From: Kiritimatiellaceae bacterium
Lineage (GTDB): Bacteria; Verrucomicrobiota; Kiritimatiellia; Kiritimatiellales; Pontiellaceae
Reading direction: 5' to 3'
NCBI GenBank assembly: GCA_002691095.1
Contig: NZGU01000010.1
Coordinates: 8,239-23,156, forward strand
Length of the DNA stretch: 14,918 bases
The notes beneath the pieces are model-generated. The model saw only the letters and a program-made list of their open reading frames with translations, was not told where the DNA came from and did no database searches. Made by a program: the position numbers and the translations under genes. Shown here piece by piece: positions 12,286 to 14,918 of this stretch. Each line of letters opens with the position of its first letter. Position 1 is the stretch's first letter.

Positions 12286-14918
12286 ATGAAAAGAATGGTG
12301 CTGTTGCTGCTGCTGATGATTGCGTCGATTGCGACAGCGATCGACGTAAACATTGATGCAAATAATAAGCTTCAAAAAATAGAGGGTTTTGGAGCTTCTG
12401 GTGCATTTGGAGAGTGGAATTTCCGCGAACATGATGACTTTGAAGAGCTGGTGGAGCTGGGGTTTAATCAGCTCGGGCTGGACATTTTTCGGATCCAGAA
12501 TCGATACAATCATGTGGGAAGCAATCCTGTCTGGCAACAAGGCATGCTGGGCGCCAAGTCGATTATCAATGAGGCAGAGGCCGTCACGGGCCGCGATATC
12601 AAAGTGTTGATGAGTGCATGGTCACCTCCGGCAAGCCTGAAGAGTAATGGAACGCAGCAAAATGGAGGCACACTTGCCAGTGACAGCAACGGCTTTCGGT
12701 ACGATGATTACGCACAATGGTGGCTCGATGGGTATCTTACGTACAGCAATAATAATATTGAGGTGGACTACATCAGTATCCAGAACGAGCCACAGTATTT
12801 GGCGGAGTGGAACTCGTGCCTTTTCGATGCGAGCGAAGGGGGAGACAATGCGGGATATGATAAAGCTTTTGAGACGGTCTGGCAGAAATTTGCAACGTCG
12901 CTAGGCACCCATGCCATGCCACGAATGGTGGCGCCTGAGCATCACAATACAACCACGAATATTCTGCAGGCGTATATAGATGCGCTGGGTCCGCACTATG
13001 ACCGCATTTATGGATTTGCTCACCACCTCTACAAAGGTGATGCCTTTCGCAATCCCGATTTTGCAAACACGGAGTTCGCGGCGCTTACTAATTTGCTCTA
13101 TAAGCCGCTCTTTCAGACAGAATATGGAAAGTCGAACTCGGTTGATAATGCGATTACCCGAAAGTTGAACCTTGCGCGGTTGATGCATAACTCGTTGACG
13201 ATTGAGAATGTGTCAGCTTATTTTTATTGGGGGTTATGGTGGCCTGCGGATGATGGAAGGGGGCTGATTAACCTGCCCTCTGGGAATAGTTCCACATATG
13301 AAATAATGCCCGAGTTTTATGCGTTTAAGCATTATTCTGCCTTCATTCATTCTGACTGGCGTCGGCTGGATGTATCGGTGTCGAATGGGGCTATGGATGT
13401 GTCGGCCTTTTCCAGCGCTGATGGCAGTAAAATGAGCGTGGTGATTGTGAATGATGACGAAGGGGCTAAGACACTTGATATGGCGTTTGAAAATACGACC
13501 CTTTCTGGCGGTACGATCTATCAGTCAACCGCCACGTTAGATTGCGCTAACATAGGCAGTTATGTCCCTGGAGCCGCTATCACGGTTCCGGCTCATTCCA
13601 TCACAACGTTGGATTTGGACGCGGCTACGGTGGCGGTGCCCTCACAACCGAACATCCTAATGATTGCTATTGATGATCTGCGCCCTCAGCTGCGAACGTA
13701 TGGGCATCCGCAAATGGTAACACCCCACCTGGATGAGTTAGCGCAAGAGGGATATCAATTTAATCGAGCGTATTGCCAGCAGGGTGTGTGCGGCCCCTCA
13801 AGGGCGAGTATCATGACGGGACTGCGACCCGATACAACGTTGGCGTATAAATATAACGACGATTTTAGGTCAACCATTCCGTGGGCGTATACGATTCCGA
13901 TGACGCTTAGCGAACAGGGATATTATTCAACGGCTATCGGTAAAATTTTTCATGTGATCAGTGGCACGAATGATCCGTTAAGTTGGGAGTACAGTTGGTT
14001 GCAGGGGGGCGGCTCGTATGGGGGCACGAGTGCCGCCTATCAGAACTCAACTGATGCGCCCAGCTCTATGCGGGATCATGATGTTGCAACGAAAGCTGTT
14101 GCGAAGTTGGGCGAGCTTAAGAACCAGCAGCCGTTTTTTTATGGCGTGGGATTTGTCAGGCCCCATCTTCCATTCGTGGCTCCGGATGAATATTGGGACC
14201 TCTATGATGTAAATGATTTGGTTGGTCCGGAGAGAGATAGCGAGCCTGTTGATGGCTTGTCTTATTCATATGAAGGGTGGAACGAACTTCGGGATTATGG
14301 CGGGATGCCCAGCAGTGGCCCTGTCAGCTCCTTGCAGGAGCAGAACCTTATCCACGGCTATTATGCGTGTGTTTCGTTTGTGGATGACCAAGTGGGTCGG
14401 GTGTTGAGTGCGTTGGAAGCAGAGGGATTGGCATCCAATACGATTGTCGTTGTTTGGGGAGACCATGGCTATCATCTGGGAAATCATGGGCAGTGGTGCA
14501 AGCATAGTAATTTTGAGTTGGATGCCCGCATACCGCTGATTGTGAAGGTTCCGTGGATGCCGGGAGCGGTGAAGTCCGATGCGTTAGTGGAGGCGCTGGA
14601 TATTTATCCGACGTTACTTGATTTATGCGGCCTTGAGCAGCCATCTCATTTGCAGGGAGAAAGTTTCGTTCCTCTGTTGCAGAATCCTTTGTTGAAAGGA
14701 CCTGAGGAGGCGGTTAGTCAATATCCGAGAAGTGGCCAGTCTGTTATGGGCTACTCTTTGAGAACAGATCGGTATCGGTATACAGAGTGGGTTCAGCAGT
14801 CGACCGGCAACGTGGTTGCCCGTGAGATTTATGACCATTTTCTCGACCCCATGGAGCATACGAATGTGTTGAGCACCACGGATGCGACCGTCTTATCGGA
14901 GCTTTCAAACCAGCTGGC
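12286..14918 (+). CDS. Secreted GH30 glycanase fused to iduronate-2-sulfatase-type sulfatase (3' end outside window)
   Basis: One reading frame stays open for 877 codons to the window edge. Residues 1-18 are a signal peptide (MKRMVLLLLLMIASIATA). Residues about 25-345 are a GH30 (clan A) barrel: GFGASGAF (34-41), WSPPAS (112-117), ISIQNEPQY with acid/base Glu168, AHHLY (245-249), and FQTEYG with nucleophile Glu279. Residues 346-447 form the GH30 side beta-domain. GH30 includes glucuronoxylanases and xylobiohydrolases; the YWGLWW loop (314-319) continues to Arg325, but I cannot equate it with the Arg that reads glucuronate in subfamily 8. After about 8 linker residues a sulfatase module starts at 454 (QPNILMIAIDDL, D463-D464). 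It has C-G-P-S-R at 502-506 (Cys502 becomes formylglycine), GKIFH (552-556), RPHLPF (625-630), GDHGYHLG (D726, H727) and CKH (K739), all typical of iduronate-2-sulfatase relatives. About 424 residues are visible, close to complete. The sulfatase has no signal of its own and depends on the GH30 leader. The Shine-Dalgarno is weak. Confidence 0.93.
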   Translation, partial: MKRMVLLLLLMIASIATAIDVNIDANNKLQKIEGFGASGAFGEWNFREHDDFEELVELGFNQLGLDIFRIQNRYNHVGSNPVWQQGMLGAKSIINEAEAVTGRDIKVLMSAWSPPASLKSNGTQQNGGTLASDSNGFRYDDYAQWWLDGYLTYSNNNIEVDYISIQNEPQYLAEWNSCLFDASEGGDNAGYDKAFETVWQKFATSLGTHAMPRMVAPEHHNTTTNILQAYIDALGPHYDRIYGFAHHLYKGDAFRNPDFANTEFAALTNLLYKPLFQTEYGKSNSVDNAITRKLNLARLMHNSLTIENVSAYFYWGLWWPADDGRGLINLPSGNSSTYEIMPEFYAFKHYSAFIHSDWRRLDVSVSNGAMDVSAFSSADGSKMSVVIVNDDEGAKTLDMAFENTTLSGGTIYQSTATLDCANIGSYVPGAAITVPAHSITTLDLDAATVAVPSQPNILMIAIDDLRPQLRTYGHPQMVTPHLDELAQEGYQFNRAYCQQGVCGPSRASIMTGLRPDTTLAYKYNDDFRSTIPWAYTIPMTLSEQGYYSTAIGKIFHVISGTNDPLSWEYSWLQGGGSYGGTSAAYQNSTDAPSSMRDHDVATKAVAKLGELKNQQPFFYGVGFVRPHLPFVAPDEYWDLYDVNDLVGPERDSEPVDGLSYSYEGWNELRDYGGMPSSGPVSSLQEQNLIHGYYACVSFVDDQVGRVLSALEAEGLASNTIVVVWGDHGYHLGNHGQWCKHSNFELDARIPLIVKVPWMPGAVKSDALVEALDIYPTLLDLCGLEQPSHLQGESFVPLLQNPLLKGPEEAVSQYPRSGQSVMGYSLRTDRYRYTEWVQQSTGNVVAREIYDHFLDPMEHTNVLSTTDATVLSELSNQL

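Noticed and set aside
12389..14859. Short frames on both strands inside the GH30-sulfatase region
   Set aside because: They are shadows of the 877-codon frame, which carries all the catalytic motifs.
1..14918. tRNA, rRNA, CRISPR arrays, insertion sequences, attachment sites
   Set aside because: No cloverleaf, regularly spaced repeat, transposase or integrase was seen on either strand.

Overview
The window reads as chromosomal DNA from a free-living, polysaccharide-degrading bacterium. The best guess is the PVC group, perhaps Kiritimatiellota or Verrucomicrobiota. This rests on secreted Cys-type sulfatases, a XylR-like regulator joining a sugar-binding domain to an AraC helix-turn-helix, a secreted protein ending in a DxDxDG-rich segment, and moderately high GC. 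No rRNA or marker gene confirms the taxon.

Region 1 (1-2914, minus strand) is a housekeeping operon of three genes chained by 4-base ATGA overlaps: a membrane family 2 glycosyltransferase, a PhnP-like metallo-beta-lactamase-fold hydrolase, and dihydropteroate synthase (folP), whose 3' end lies outside the window. A candidate promoter with a perfect TATAAT precedes the operon.

Region 2 (3083-9210) is a carbohydrate-use module. It holds a secreted sulfatase, a cytoplasmic GH52 beta-xylosidase, a GPH-type sugar:cation symporter overlapping the xylosidase by ATGA, and, convergent and one base away, the XylR-like regulator on the minus strand. Upstream of the xylosidase a GGATTCA direct repeat spaced 21 bp overlaps the -35 position, as expected of an AraC-type activator site.

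Region 3 (9211-14918) begins with a regulatory intergenic stretch containing a sigma70-like promoter, a perfect 15-bp palindrome and a strong Shine-Dalgarno. It continues with a 943-residue secreted protein of unknown function built from three divergent repeats, then a strong intrinsic terminator. Last is a reading frame that stays open to the window edge and encodes a secreted GH30 glycanase fused to an iduronate-2-sulfatase-type sulfatase. This chimaera is the most striking item here.

Taken together (inference), the locus looks built to use a sulfated xylan-like or xylose-containing algal glycan. The secreted fusion cuts the backbone and removes sulfate in one polypeptide, the stand-alone sulfatase removes another sulfate, the symporter imports xylo-oligosaccharides, GH52 releases xylose in the cytoplasm, and the regulator senses a pentose. 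The substrate itself cannot be read from the sequence. The plus strand is strongly G-over-C rich in regions 1 and 2 whatever the gene direction, and this skew fades in the 943-residue gene.
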